Shown here piece by piece: positions 38,844 through 48,495 of a stretch of 64,000 nucleotides of DNA (position 1 is the stretch's first letter; each line of letters opens with the position of its first letter). Both the position numbers and the translations under genes were made by a program. This DNA is from Nocardioides sp. J54 (lineage in GTDB: Bacteria > Actinomycetota > Actinomycetes > Propionibacteriales > Nocardioidaceae), in the NCBI RefSeq assembly GCF_000519005.1, contig NZ_JAER01000007.1, positions 1 to 64,000 of the forward strand. The letters are read 5' to 3'. The notes below the pieces were generated by a model. It worked only from the letters and a program-made list of their open reading frames with translations. It was not told the DNA's origin and made no database searches.

Positions 38844-40205
38844 ATGGACCGCCGAATCTTCGGGATCGAGAACGAGTACGGCGTCACGTGCACGTTCCGG
38901 GGCCAGCGCCGGCTCAGCCCGGACGAGGTCGCCCGCTACCTGTTCCGCAAGGTCGTCAGCTGGGGGCGGTCGAGCAACGTCTTCCTCCGCAACGGCGCCC
39001 GGCTCTACCTCGACGTGGGCAGCCACCCGGAGTACGCCACGCCCGAGTGCGACGACATCGTCGACCTCGTCACCCACGACAAGGCGGGGGAGCGGGTCCT
39101 CGAGGGCCTGCTGCTCGACGCCGAGCAGCGGCTGCACGACGAGGGCATCGCCGGCGAGATCTACCTGTTCAAGAACAACACCGACTCCGCCGGCAACTCC
39201 TACGGCTGCCACGAGAACTACCTCGTCAGTCGGGCGGGGGAGTTCAGCCGGCTGGCCGACGTGCTCATCCCCTTCCTGGTGACCCGGCAGATCATCGTCG
39301 GTGCCGGGAAGGTCACCCAGACCCCGCGCGGCACCAGCTACGCCGTCAGCCAGCGCGCCGAGCACATCTGGGAAGGCGTCTCCAGCGCCACCACCCGCAG
39401 CCGCCCGATCATCAACACCCGCGACGAGCCGCACGCCGACGCGGAGAAGTACCGCCGCCTCCACGTCATCGTCGGCGACTCGAACATGAGCGAGACGACG
39501 ACGCTGCTCAAGGTCGCCTCCTGCGACCTGGTGCTGCGGATGATCGAGGAGGGCGTGGTGATGCGCGACCTCACCATGGAGAACCCCATCCGCGCGATCC
39601 GCGAGATCTCCCACGACGTCACCGGCCGTCGCAAGGTGCGCCTGGCCAACGGCCGCGAGGCCAGCGCCCTGGAGATCCAGGCGGAGTACCTCACCAAGGC
39701 CCGCGACTTCGTCGACCGCCGCGGCATCGCCACGCCGGTCATCGAGCGGGCCCTCGACCTGTGGGAGCGCACCCTCAAGGCCGTCGAGTCCGACGACCTC
39801 GGACTGGTCGACCGCGAGATCGACTGGGTGATCAAGTGGAAGCTGATCGACCGGTACCGCGCCAAGCACGGCCTGCCGATGAGCCACCCGCGCATCGCGC
39901 AGCTCGACCTCGCCTACCACGACATCCACCGCGGCCGGGGCCTCTACTACCTGCTGGAGAAGCGCGGTGCCGTCACCCGGGCCACCACCGACCTGCGGAT
40001 CTTCCAGGCCAAGTCGGTCCCGCCGCAGAACACCCGCGCCCGCCTGCGTGGCGAGTTCATCCGCCGGGCCCAGGAGCGGCGCCGCGACTTCACCGTCGAC
40101 TGGGTGCACCTCAAGCTCAACGACCAGGCGCAACGCACCGTGCTGTGCAAGGACCCCTTCCGGGCGTACGACGAGCGCGTGCAGCGCCTGATCGACGGCA
40201 TGTAG
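38844..40205 (+). CDS. pafA: Pup-protein ligase
   Basis: The 453-residue ATP-dependent ligase joins the C-terminal Glu of Pup to substrate lysines. It starts [20 protein letters not shown], with the ATP/Mg glutamates, and lacks the Dop loop. Shared catalytic blocks include [38 protein letters not shown] and [19 protein letters not shown]. The C-terminal domain ends [20 protein letters not shown], which helps position Pup. It is separated from the dop-prcA operon by two unrelated genes, so it probably has its own promoter in the 44-bp gap after the Rieske gene. Confidence 0.96.
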   Translation: MDRRIFGIENEYGVTCTFRGQRRLSPDEVARYLFRKVVSWGRSSNVFLRNGARLYLDVGSHPEYATPECDDIVDLVTHDKAGERVLEGLLLDAEQRLHDEGIAGEIYLFKNNTDSAGNSYGCHENYLVSRAGEFSRLADVLIPFLVTRQIIVGAGKVTQTPRGTSYAVSQRAEHIWEGVSSATTRSRPIINTRDEPHADAEKYRRLHVIVGDSNMSETTTLLKVASCDLVLRMIEEGVVMRDLTMENPIRAIREISHDVTGRRKVRLANGREASALEIQAEYLTKARDFVDRRGIATPVIERALDLWERTLKAVESDDLGLVDREIDWVIKWKLIDRYRAKHGLPMSHPRIAQLDLAYHDIHRGRGLYYLLEKRGAVTRATTDLRIFQAKSVPPQNTRARLRGEFIRRAQERRRDFTVDWVHLKLNDQAQRTVLCKDPFRAYDERVQRLIDGM

Positions 40206-40249
40206 CCCACCCGGGCCCCACCGTCAGGGCGAGTCGGTAAGGTTTGCGC

Positions 40250-41344
40250 GTGCTGAAGCGCCTGCCCCGACCCGCAACCCTGCTCGTCACCTCCCTGCTG
40301 CCCGCCTCGCTGGCGCTGGCTGCGTGCGGGAGCGACGACTCGACCCTCGAGGGCTTCGACGCCGTCACCGTGAGCGGGCAGTCCGGCTCCGCCCCGGAGA
40401 TCGACTGGAAGGGCACGCTCGAGGCCGGCAAGGCGCAGACCAGGGTCATCGCCGAGGGCGACGGCGTGGAGCTCGAGAAGGGCGACGTCGCGCAGATCAA
40501 CTTCACCGTCGCGAACGGCTTCACGCACAAGGTCAACTACACGACGTACCCCGACGACGAGGGCAACGACTACAACGTCGGCTCCCTGGTCAAGGTCGGC
40601 GCGGACGCCGAGCCGCAGAGCGTCGCCGACATCCTGACCCAGGCCGTCGAGATCGAGCCCGGCACGAAGGTGGGCGCCCGGGTCGCGGTGACCGTGGGCA
40701 GCGACACCCTGCTCGAGGACTACCTCGGCAACGGCACCGTGCAGCAGGCGATGGCCTCGATGGACATCGGCAACGAGGACGGCCTGCTCATCGTCGTCGA
40801 CGTCACCGGCGTCGCCGAGCCCGCCGGCGCCCCCGGCAAGGCCCCGGCGTGGGCGCCGAAGATCGTGGAGAAGGACGGCGTCCCGGCCAGCCTCGACTTC
40901 AAGGGTGCCCCGGCGCCGAGCGGCAAGCTCCAGGTCGCGACCCTGGTCAAGGGCACCGGCCCGGTGGTGAAGAAGGGCCAGAAGATCCTCGCCAGCTACC
41001 TCGGCCAGATCCCGAAGGGCAAGAAGCCGTTCGACGAGAGCTTCAGCGAGGGTCGCGCCCTCGAGGCCGTCGTCGGCGGCCCGAACGCCTCGGTCGTCAA
41101 GGGCTGGTCGCAGGGCCTGGTCGGCCTCCCGGTCGGCAGCCGCGTGCTGCTGCAGATCCCGCCGAAGCTGGGTTACGGCAACAAGGCGCAGGGCGAGGAC
41201 ATCCCCGCCAACTCCACGCTGTACTTCGTCGTCGACATCCTCGACGTCGCCGACGTGGAGCCCGCCCCGGAGCCCGAGCCCGAGCCGACCGGTTCCGCGG
41301 ACCCGGGCGACGGCGCGTCGCCGTCCGGCACTCCCGCGGAGTAA
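40250..41344 (+). CDS. FKBP-type peptidyl-prolyl isomerase lipoprotein
   Basis: The 364-residue protein has a signal peptide ending in the lipobox LAAC, giving lipidated Cys26. The mature part has an N-terminal FKBP-like repeat (about 60-175) and a C-terminal FKBP domain (about 215-330), seen in KKGQKILASYLGQIPKGKKPF, VVKGWSQGLVGLPVGSRVLL and IPPKLGYGNKAQG. An acidic Pro/Glu-rich tail follows. It assists folding at the outer face of the membrane. GTG 40250 is preferred over TTG 40244. Genes of this type commonly lie between pafA and pafB in Nocardioides-like genomes. Confidence 0.88.
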   Translation: MLKRLPRPATLLVTSLLPASLALAACGSDDSTLEGFDAVTVSGQSGSAPEIDWKGTLEAGKAQTRVIAEGDGVELEKGDVAQINFTVANGFTHKVNYTTYPDDEGNDYNVGSLVKVGADAEPQSVADILTQAVEIEPGTKVGARVAVTVGSDTLLEDYLGNGTVQQAMASMDIGNEDGLLIVVDVTGVAEPAGAPGKAPAWAPKIVEKDGVPASLDFKGAPAPSGKLQVATLVKGTGPVVKKGQKILASYLGQIPKGKKPFDESFSEGRALEAVVGGPNASVVKGWSQGLVGLPVGSRVLLQIPPKLGYGNKAQGEDIPANSTLYFVVDILDVADVEPAPEPEPEPTGSADPGDGASPSGTPAE

Positions 41345-41367
41345 AGCGCAAGGGGCAGAATCGGGAC

Positions 41368-42330
41368 ATGCCCGCACCCAAGAGCGAGCGGCTGCTGAAT
41401 CTCCTCATCATGCTGCTCGTGCAGCGCCGCCCCATCGCCAAGGAGCGGATCCGGGAGCTGCTCTACCCGGACTCGCGCCCGGACGCCTTCGAGAAGATGT
41501 TCGAGCGCGACAAGGACGAGCTGCGCAGCCTGGGCGTCCCGATCGACATCGCCCCGATCGACCCCCTCTTCGACGACGAGGTCGGCTACCGGATCCCGCC
41601 CGAGGCGTTCGCGCTGCCCGACGTGGAGCTGACCAACGAGGAGGCTGCGGTCGTCGGCCTCGCCTCCCGGGTCTGGCAGCACGCCACGATGGCACAGGCG
41701 ACCTCGGACGCCGTACGCAAGCTCTCCGCCGCCGGCATCGACGTCGACCTCGACGCCCTCGACATCGCGCAGCCGCTGCTGACCGCCGAGGAGCCCGGCT
41801 TCGACCGCTGCTGGCTGGCGGTGTGCGAGCGCAACGAGATCGAGTTCGAGTACCGCCGCCCTGGTGACGACGCGCCGCGCACCCGGCACGTCCAGCCGTG
41901 GGGCGTCGTGCGCTACTCGGGCCGCTGGTACCTCGTCGGCTACGACCTCGACCGCGCCGACGAGCGCGTGTTCCGGCTCTCCCGGGTCCAGGGGGAGGTC
42001 CGCCTCGTCGGTCCGCCCGGTGCGTACGACGTGCCGACCGACACCGACGTCCGCGACATCGCCCGCCGCCTCGCCCCGCCGTCGGCCACCGAGCACGCCG
42101 TGCTGCTGGTCCGCGAGGGCACCGGCCACACCTTCCGCCGCGCCGCCACCCGGGTCGACGTCGGCGTCGACGGCCCCGACGACCGCACCCGCTGGGACCG
42201 GGTGGAGCTGGTCCGCTCCACCATGGGCCTGGCCGACGACGTGCTCGCCCACGGCGCCGACGTCGTGCTGCTCGAGCCGGTGGCGGTGCGGGAGCGGGTC
42301 GTCCAGCGGCTGGAGAGGGTGGCCGGATGA
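41368..42330 (+). CDS. pafB: WYL domain transcriptional regulator PafB
   Basis: The 320-residue protein has an N-terminal winged helix (KSERLLNLLIMLLVQRRPIA, MFERDKDELRSLGVPI) and a WYL domain (about 150-240), with VRYSGRWYLVGYDLDR, which is expected to bind a nucleic-acid ligand. In mycobacteria PafB and PafC form a heterodimer that activates DNA-repair genes in response to DNA damage, independently of LexA. Normally pafC follows directly. Here 238 bp with two inverted repeat elements lie between them. Confidence 0.93.
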   Translation: MPAPKSERLLNLLIMLLVQRRPIAKERIRELLYPDSRPDAFEKMFERDKDELRSLGVPIDIAPIDPLFDDEVGYRIPPEAFALPDVELTNEEAAVVGLASRVWQHATMAQATSDAVRKLSAAGIDVDLDALDIAQPLLTAEEPGFDRCWLAVCERNEIEFEYRRPGDDAPRTRHVQPWGVVRYSGRWYLVGYDLDRADERVFRLSRVQGEVRLVGPPGAYDVPTDTDVRDIARRLAPPSATEHAVLLVREGTGHTFRRAATRVDVGVDGPDDRTRWDRVELVRSTMGLADDVLAHGADVVLLEPVAVRERVVQRLERVAG

Positions 42331-42343
42331 GGGGGTCGGGGGC

Positions 42344-42403
42344 TGCGGTTTGGTCCCAAACCGCAACGACACGCCGTACGGAACTGCCGTTCCTGCCCAA
42401 TCG
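42344..42403 (+). repeat. 60-bp element, copy 8 (forward), between pafB and pafC
   Basis: The palindrome is at 42344-42365 and is perfect, and the half-site TGCCGTTCCTGCCCAATCG (one change) is at 42385-42403. The register is 41 bp. It begins 13 bp after the pafB stop codon. Confidence 0.9.
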
Positions 42404-42490
42404 ACGCATTGCCGGCCGTGGCGCGGTGGCTCCCACGCCGTCCAGCTCGCCGAGGGGCTGGATCGGCCCACCTCCGCCCCGAACCCCTCA

Positions 42491-42550
42491 CGATTGGTCA
42501 CAAACTGCAGCGACACGCCGTGGAGACCTGCGGTTTGGGACCAAACCGCA
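42491..42550 (-). repeat. 60-bp element, copy 9 (reverse), between pafB and pafC
   Basis: The half-site (reverse complement of TGCAGTTTGTGACCAATCG) is at 42491-42509 and the perfect palindrome is at 42529-42550. The register is 41 bp. With copy 8 it makes an inverted pair enclosing 87 bp without a gene (42404-42490). Confidence 0.9.
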
Positions 42551-42568
42551 ACCCCCCGGAGCCCCCCG

Positions 42569-43588
42569 ATGAGCCGCGCCACCCCCGCCCCGTCCGGAGC
42601 CCGCGACCAGGTCGCGCGGCTGCTGACGCTGGTGCCGTTCCTCCACCACCGCGACGGGGTGCGGCTCGACGAGGCGGCGCGGTTGCTGGGGACGACGTCG
42701 GACCAGGTGCTGCGGGACCTGAAGGTGCTGTTCATGTGCGGGCTGCCGGGCGGGTTGCCGGGTGACCTGATCGACGTGGACCTCGACGCCATCCAGTCCG
42801 AGGGGGGCGGGGTGATCTCCGAGGGCGTGATCCGGGTGGAGAACGCCGACTACCTCGCGAAGCCGCTCAAGCTCACCGCCGTCGAGGCGTCGGCGATCAT
42901 CGTGGCGCTGCGGATGCTGCGCGACACCTCGCAGGGGGAGACCCGGACGCTGGTGGCGCGGGTGCTGGAGAAGCTGGAGGGTGCCGCGGCGACCGCGCCG
43001 GCGGCGCACGTGGACGTGACACCCTCGCCGCGCGACGTGCAGCAGGTGGTGGTGGCCGACCGCAAGCGGGTGCTCGACGAGGCGGTGGCGGCGGGACGGC
43101 AGGTGCGGCTGACCTACTACGTGCCCTCCCGCGACGAGGAGTCCGAGCGGGTGGTCGACCCGCGCGGCGTGGTCAACCACGGCGTGTTCAGCTACCTCGA
43201 CGCCTGGTGCCACCGCGCGGAGGGGGAGCGGCTGTTCCGGCTGGACCGGATCACCAAGCTCGACGTGCTCGACACCCCGACGGCCACCGACCCGCGCCCG
43301 CCGCGAGACCTGAGCGGCGGGCTGTTCGCCGACGTCGACGGGCCTGACCACGTGGTCGCGACCCTGCGGCTGGGCCCGGAGGCGCTGTGGGCCACGGAGT
43401 ACTACCCGGTGCGCGACGTGCGGGTCGCCGACGACGGCAGCGCGGAGGTCGACCTGGTGGTGGTCGACCGGCGGTGGGTGACCCGGTTGCTGCTCCGCCT
43501 CGCGCCGTACGCCGAGGTGGTGGCTCCCGAGGACCTGGCAGGTTCCTTCAGGGACAGTGCCCGGGAAACGCTGCAGCTGTACCGCTGA
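42569..43588 (+). CDS. pafC: WYL domain transcriptional regulator PafC
   Basis: The 339-residue partner of PafB has a winged-helix N-terminus (ARLLTLVPFLHHRDGVRLDE, LGTTSDQVLRDLKVLFMCGL), a WYL domain (about 160-235, LTYYVPSRDEESERVVDPRG) and a WCX C-terminal extension. ATG 42569 lies 18 bp after the last repeat element, so its translation is not coupled to pafB. tatA follows after 73 bp. Confidence 0.93.
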   Translation: MSRATPAPSGARDQVARLLTLVPFLHHRDGVRLDEAARLLGTTSDQVLRDLKVLFMCGLPGGLPGDLIDVDLDAIQSEGGGVISEGVIRVENADYLAKPLKLTAVEASAIIVALRMLRDTSQGETRTLVARVLEKLEGAAATAPAAHVDVTPSPRDVQQVVVADRKRVLDEAVAAGRQVRLTYYVPSRDEESERVVDPRGVVNHGVFSYLDAWCHRAEGERLFRLDRITKLDVLDTPTATDPRPPRDLSGGLFADVDGPDHVVATLRLGPEALWATEYYPVRDVRVADDGSAEVDLVVVDRRWVTRLLLRLAPYAEVVAPEDLAGSFRDSARETLQLYR

Positions 43589-43661
43589 GCCGAGACGGGC
43601 AGTGCCGGCGCGCTAGCATGGTGAGGTCCGCCGTACCTGAGAAGTGAGAGTTGGTCTCCCG

Positions 43662-43925
43662 ATGTCTGCCCTGATCGGAATGCCCCAGGGAGCCGAGTGG
43701 CTCATCATCCTGGCCATCGTGATCCTCGTCTTCGGTGCGGCCAAGCTCCCCGACCTCGCGCGCGGCACCGGCCAGGCGCTGCGGATCTTCAAGGCCGAGA
43801 CCAAGGGCCTGCGCGACGACGAGAAGAAGCCCGCCACGCCGCCGGCCACTGGTGAGCTCACCCCGGCCGACGAGGACGTCGCCGAGGGCGAGATCGTCGA
43901 CGAGCACCGCGAGAAGAACGCCTGA
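43662..43925 (+). CDS. tatA: Sec-independent translocase protein TatA
   Basis: The 87-residue protein has one N-terminal membrane helix (WLIILAIVILVFGAAKLPDL) with the FGAxKLPDLAR hinge motif, an amphipathic helix (GTGQALRIFKAETKGL) and an acidic tail. TatA oligomers form the pore of the twin-arginine pathway for folded proteins. No tatB is seen nearby, as is common in actinobacteria where it lies elsewhere. ATG 43662 is used; GTG 43644 would add six residues. tatC follows after 50 bp. Confidence 0.93.
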   Translation: MSALIGMPQGAEWLIILAIVILVFGAAKLPDLARGTGQALRIFKAETKGLRDDEKKPATPPATGELTPADEDVAEGEIVDEHREKNA

Positions 43926-43975
43926 CCCTCGACGCGACCCTGCCCACCCGTGTGTCGACCTGATTGTCCACCTGA

Positions 43976-44818
43976 ATGAGCATTGCCGGAGTCGCGCGAC
44001 TCCTCGTCGGGAAGCCGGTCCACCCGATCGGCGAGGACGGGCGGATGGCCCTGTCGGACCACCTGCGGGAGCTGCGTGCACGCATCCTGAAGTCCGGCCT
44101 GGCCATCCTGCTGGCCTTCGGCATCGCGCTGTTCTTCTTCGACCCGCTGTTCCAGCTGGTCCTCGACCCCTACCTCGCCGCGCAAGAGCAGCTGGAGGCC
44201 GGCTCCACCGAGGCGACCACCTCGGGCGCCGCCGGCGGCTTCCTGCTCTACCTGAAGCTGTGCGGCCTCGCCGCGGTCATCGGGTCCAGTCCGGTCTGGC
44301 TCTACCAGATCTGGGCGTTCGTGCTGCCCGGGCTGCACCGGCACGAGAAGAAGTGGACCGGCATCTTCGCCGCCGTCGCGGGGCCGCTGTTCGTCGCCGG
44401 CATCCTGCTCGGCTACGTGACCCTGCCCAAGGGCCTCGAGATCCTGATCGGGCTCAACCCCGACGAGCTCACCAACCTCGTCGAGTTCAACGACTACCTG
44501 ACCTTCTTCAGCCGCACCCTGCTCGGCTTCGGGATCGCGTTCGAGATCCCGGTGTTCGTGGTGCTGCTCAACATGGCGGGCGTGCTCAGGGGCAAGACCC
44601 TCGGTGCGCACCGGCCGTGGATGATCATCGGCTGCTTCATCTTCGCCGCCGTGATGACCCCGTCCGGCGACCCGTTCACCATGACCTTCATGGCAGTGCC
44701 GATGGTGGTGCTCTTCCTCATCTCCGAGGTCATCGCCCGGCTCAACGACCGCCGCCGTGCGGGCCGCTCGCCCAACGCCGGCCTGTCGCCCGACGAGGCG
44801 AGCCAGCTGGACCTGTGA
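43976..44818 (+). CDS. tatC: Sec-independent translocase protein TatC
   Basis: The 280-residue membrane protein binds twin-arginine signal peptides. The family start MALSDHLRELRARILKSGLA is at residues 24-43, six membrane segments follow, and the FAAVMTPSGDPFTMTFMAVP block is near residue 225. If translation starts at ATG 44045, the first 23 residues are absent, which would agree better with other TatC proteins. The Arg-rich C-terminal tail is cytoplasmic. It is in the pafC-tatA-tatC direction and probably in one operon. Confidence 0.94.
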   Translation: MSIAGVARLLVGKPVHPIGEDGRMALSDHLRELRARILKSGLAILLAFGIALFFFDPLFQLVLDPYLAAQEQLEAGSTEATTSGAAGGFLLYLKLCGLAAVIGSSPVWLYQIWAFVLPGLHRHEKKWTGIFAAVAGPLFVAGILLGYVTLPKGLEILIGLNPDELTNLVEFNDYLTFFSRTLLGFGIAFEIPVFVVLLNMAGVLRGKTLGAHRPWMIIGCFIFAAVMTPSGDPFTMTFMAVPMVVLFLISEVIARLNDRRRAGRSPNAGLSPDEASQLDL

Positions 44819-44839
44819 GGCCCTGACTAGGCTGGCCCC

Positions 44840-45709
44840 GTGCCGCGTGTCGTCGTCCTGACCAACCCGACCTCGGGCAAGGGTCGCGCCGCCCGGATGC
44901 GTGACGAGGCGCTGCCGCGCTTCCACGGCGCGGGCTGGCACACGACCTCGCTGACCAGCCGCAACGCCGAGGACGCCGTCGACCTGGCGCGCGTCGCGGC
45001 GGCCGAGCGCCCGGACGTGCTCGTCGTGTGCGGCGGGGACGGGATGGTCAACGCCGCGATCCAGGCCCTGGCCGGGACGGACGTCCCGCTCGGCATCCTG
45101 CCCGCCGGCACCGGCAACGACTTCGCGCGCTACTTCGACCTGCCGCTGCGCGACGGTGCGGCCGCGGCGTCGCGGATCATCAACGGGTCGGTCCGCACCG
45201 TCGACGTCGCCCGGGTCGGCGAGCGCTACTTCGGCGGCGTGCTCGCGGCCGGATTCGACGCCGTCGTCAACGAGCGTGCCAACCGGATGCGCTGGCCACG
45301 CGGCCAGATGCGCTACAACCTCGCCACGCTCGCCGAGCTGCGCGTCTTCCAGCCGCTGAGGTACGTCCTCGAGCTGGACGGGCAGGAGCGCACCCTCGAC
45401 GCCATGCTGGTCGCGATCGGCAACGGTCCGTCCTTCGGCGGCGGCCTGCGCATCACCCACGGTGCCGAGCTCGACGACGGCCTGCTCGACGTCGTGCTGA
45501 TCAAGCCGGTCAGCCGGCTGGAGCTGGTCCGCACCTTCCCCAAGCTCTACGACGGGAGCCACGTGACCCATCCGCAGTACGAGCACCACCGCGTCAAGCG
45601 GGTGACGGTGGCCTGCTCCGGCATCGTCGGGTACGCCGACGGCGAGCGCTTCGGCGCGCTCCCGCTCAGCGTCGAGGCGGTCCCCGGCGCCCTGGCGGTG
45701 CGCGCATGA
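44840..45709 (+). CDS. Diacylglycerol/sphingosine kinase family lipid kinase
   Basis: The 289-residue protein has the DAGK catalytic domain: VVVLTNPTSGKGRAARM at the start, the nucleotide loop VVCGGDGMVNAAIQALAG, and the GILPAGTGNDFARYFDLP motif. The C-terminal half (ILDVVLIKPVSRLELVR-like segment, then YADGERFGALPLSVE) is the lid domain. It phosphorylates a lipid such as diacylglycerol or a bacterial phosphatidylinositol-type substrate. GTG 44840 is the start. Its stop overlaps the ATG of helY (ATGA at 45706-45709). Confidence 0.9.
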   Translation: MPRVVVLTNPTSGKGRAARMRDEALPRFHGAGWHTTSLTSRNAEDAVDLARVAAAERPDVLVVCGGDGMVNAAIQALAGTDVPLGILPAGTGNDFARYFDLPLRDGAAAASRIINGSVRTVDVARVGERYFGGVLAAGFDAVVNERANRMRWPRGQMRYNLATLAELRVFQPLRYVLELDGQERTLDAMLVAIGNGPSFGGGLRITHGAELDDGLLDVVLIKPVSRLELVRTFPKLYDGSHVTHPQYEHHRVKRVTVACSGIVGYADGERFGALPLSVEAVPGALAVRA

Positions 45710-48495
45710 CCACCCCGGAGCACGACGGGCCCACCGCCGCGGAGCGCTACGCGTCGTACCAGCGGGACAAGGCGCACCCGGTCTTCCGCGACTTCCGGGC
45801 CGGCTACCCCTTCCCGCTCGACGACTTCCAGGTCGAGGGCTGCAAGGCGGTCGAGGACGGCGACGGCGTGCTCGTCGCGGCCCCGACCGGCGCCGGCAAG
45901 ACGGTGGTCGGGGAGTTCGCGGTGCACCTGGCCCTCGAGACCGGCCGCAAGTGCTTCTACACCACGCCGATCAAGGCGCTGTCGAACCAGAAGTACAGCG
46001 ACCTGGTCGACCGTTACGGCGCCGACCGGGTCGGCCTGCTCACCGGCGACACCAGCGTCAACGGCGAGGCGCCCGTGGTCGTGATGACGACCGAGGTGCT
46101 GCGCAACATGCTCTACGCCCGCTCGCAGACCCTCACCGGCCTCGGGTTCGTGGTGATGGACGAGGTGCACTACCTCGCCGACCGTGCCCGCGGCGCGGTG
46201 TGGGAGGAGGTCATCATCCACCTCCCCGAGTCGGTCTCGGTGGTCTCGTTGTCCGCGACCGTCTCCAACGCCGAGGAGTTCGGCGAGTGGCTCGAGACCG
46301 TGCGCGGCACGACCCGGACCATCGTCGCCGAGCGTCGCCCGGTGCCGCTGTTCCAGCACGTCATGGTCGGTCGTCGCCTGCTCGACCTGTTCGCCTCCTC
46401 CGACGTCGACGCCGCCGCAGGGTTCGTGCGCGAGGGCGCGCCGGTCAACGACGAGCTGATGAAGCTAGCCCGCGACGACTGGGCGAGCAGCCGGCTGATG
46501 CGTGATCGCCGCTCCCCGCGCAAGGGCAAGCCCGGGTCGTCGAAGAACCCCCGCGCCGTCGGCAACGGCCGCCGGATCTGGATCCCGTCGCGCATCGACG
46601 TCATCGACCAGCTGCAGCGCAAGAACCTGCTGCCGGCCATCGACTTCATCTTCAGCCGGGCCGGCTGCGACGCGGCGGTGCAGCAGTGCCTCGACGCCAA
46701 CCTGCGGCTCACCGACGCCGACGAGCGCGACGAGGTGATCGACTACGTCGAGCGCACCCTCGGCGGCCTGCCCTCCGACGACCTCCACGTGCTGGGCTAC
46801 CACGACTTCCTCGACGCCGCCTCGCGCGGCATCGCCGCCCACCACGCCGGGATGCTGCCCGCGTTCAAGGAGTGCGTCGAGGAGCTCTACCTGCGCGGGC
46901 TGATCAAGATCGTCTTCGCGACCGAGACCCTGGCGCTGGGCATCAACATGCCGGCCCGCACGGTGGTGCTGGAGAAGCTGAGCAAGTGGAACGGCGAGAC
47001 CCACGCCGACATCACGCCAGGGGAGTACACCCAGCTCACCGGCCGGGCCGGTCGCCGCGGCCTCGACGTCGAGGGCCACGCCGTCGTGCTGTGGCAGCCG
47101 GGGATGAACCCGCGCGAGCTCGCCGGACTGGCCTCGACCCGCACCTACCCGCTGCGCTCGAGCTTCCGGCCGTCCTACAACATGGCCGTCAACCTCGTGC
47201 ACTCCTACGGCCGGCACCGCTCGCGCGAGCTGCTGGAGCAGTCGTTCGCGCAGTTCCAGGCCGACCGCGCCGTCGTCGGACTGGCCCGGCAGCTGCGCAA
47301 GGCGGAGGACGCGCTCGCCGGCTACGCCGAGGCGGCCCAGTGCCACCTCGGTGACTTCATGGAGTACGCCGGGCTGCGGCGCCGGATCTCCGAGCTGGAG
47401 AAGGAGGCGAGCAAGGTCCGCCGCCAGGACCGGCGCAGCGAGGCGGAGGCCTCGCTGGAGCGGCTGCGCCCCGGCGACGTCATCGTCGTACCGGTCGGCA
47501 AGTTCGCCGGCCCGGCCGTCATCGTCGATCCCGGCCTGTCCGAGGGCGGGCACCGGCCGCTGGTCATCACCGCGGAGCGCCAGGGCCGCCGGCTGGCGAT
47601 GATGGACTTCCCGACCCCGGTCGAGCCGGTCGCCCGGATCCGGTTGCCGCGCAAGATCGATGCCCGCAACCCGCACCAGCGCAAGGACATCGCGCAGGCG
47701 GTCCGCGAGGCTGTGCGCGCACTTCCGCCGTCGGTGACCCGGCCCCGTGCCGAGCGTGGCCCCGTGGACGCCGAGACCGCCCGCGAGATCTCCTCCCTCC
47801 GGGCCCAGGTGCGTGAGCACCCCTGCCACGGCTGCGCCGAGCGCGAGGACCACGCGCGGTGGGCGGAGCGGCACGCGAAGCTCGAGAAGGACACGCAGAC
47901 GCTCGCCCAGCGCATCGAGCGGCGGACCAACACCGTCGCCCGCACCTTCGACCGGGTGTGCGAGGTGCTCGAGGCGCTGGAGTACCTCCACGAGGACGAG
48001 GTGAGCGACCGCGGTCGCGGCCTGATGCGGATCTACTCGGACCTCGACCTCGTCGCGGCCGAGTCGCTGCGCCGCGGGCTGTGGGACGACCTGTCGCCGT
48101 CCCAGCTCGGTGCGGTGCTCTCCGCGCTGGTCTACGAGGCCCGGCGTCCCGAGGACGCACCGCCGGCCGTGCCGGGTGGCGCGATCTCGCTGACCATCGA
48201 CGAGATGATCCGGGTCTGGGCCGACCTCGAGCGGCTGGAGCGCGAGCACCGGCTCGACTTCCTGCGTCGCCCGGACCCCGGGTTCGCGTGGACGGCGTAC
48301 CGGTGGGCGGAGGGCCATGACCTCGACGAGGTGATCACCCGCAACGACCAGACGGCCGGCGACTTCGTCCGCCAGATGAAGCAGCTGATCGACTTCGCCG
48401 GCCAGATCGCCGACGCCGCGGCCGGCACACCGGTGCGTGACAACGCCCGGGCGCTGGTGAAGCTGCTGCGCCGCGGGATCGTCGCCTCGGACTAG
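45706..48495 (+). CDS. helY: Ski2/Mtr4-like DEAD/DEAH-box RNA helicase HelY
   Basis: The 929-residue helicase carries Walker A TGAGKT at residues 61-66, DEVH near 151, SLSATVSN, and the second RecA domain with HHAGMLPAFKE, TETLALGINMPARTVV and QLTGRAGRRGLDVEG. The C-terminal ~450 residues match the Ski2-like KOW/arch-type region and DSHCT domain (WAEGHDLDEVITRNDQTAGD). It probably unwinds structured RNA during decay, as HelY in mycobacteria, where it also follows tatC. It is coupled to the lipid kinase gene and its stop overlaps the convergent exonuclease gene by four bases. Confidence 0.93.
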   Translation: MTTPEHDGPTAAERYASYQRDKAHPVFRDFRAGYPFPLDDFQVEGCKAVEDGDGVLVAAPTGAGKTVVGEFAVHLALETGRKCFYTTPIKALSNQKYSDLVDRYGADRVGLLTGDTSVNGEAPVVVMTTEVLRNMLYARSQTLTGLGFVVMDEVHYLADRARGAVWEEVIIHLPESVSVVSLSATVSNAEEFGEWLETVRGTTRTIVAERRPVPLFQHVMVGRRLLDLFASSDVDAAAGFVREGAPVNDELMKLARDDWASSRLMRDRRSPRKGKPGSSKNPRAVGNGRRIWIPSRIDVIDQLQRKNLLPAIDFIFSRAGCDAAVQQCLDANLRLTDADERDEVIDYVERTLGGLPSDDLHVLGYHDFLDAASRGIAAHHAGMLPAFKECVEELYLRGLIKIVFATETLALGINMPARTVVLEKLSKWNGETHADITPGEYTQLTGRAGRRGLDVEGHAVVLWQPGMNPRELAGLASTRTYPLRSSFRPSYNMAVNLVHSYGRHRSRELLEQSFAQFQADRAVVGLARQLRKAEDALAGYAEAAQCHLGDFMEYAGLRRRISELEKEASKVRRQDRRSEAEASLERLRPGDVIVVPVGKFAGPAVIVDPGLSEGGHRPLVITAERQGRRLAMMDFPTPVEPVARIRLPRKIDARNPHQRKDIAQAVREAVRALPPSVTRPRAERGPVDAETAREISSLRAQVREHPCHGCAEREDHARWAERHAKLEKDTQTLAQRIERRTNTVARTFDRVCEVLEALEYLHEDEVSDRGRGLMRIYSDLDLVAAESLRRGLWDDLSPSQLGAVLSALVYEARRPEDAPPAVPGGAISLTIDEMIRVWADLERLEREHRLDFLRRPDPGFAWTAYRWAEGHDLDEVITRNDQTAGDFVRQMKQLIDFAGQIADAAAGTPVRDNARALVKLLRRGIVASD

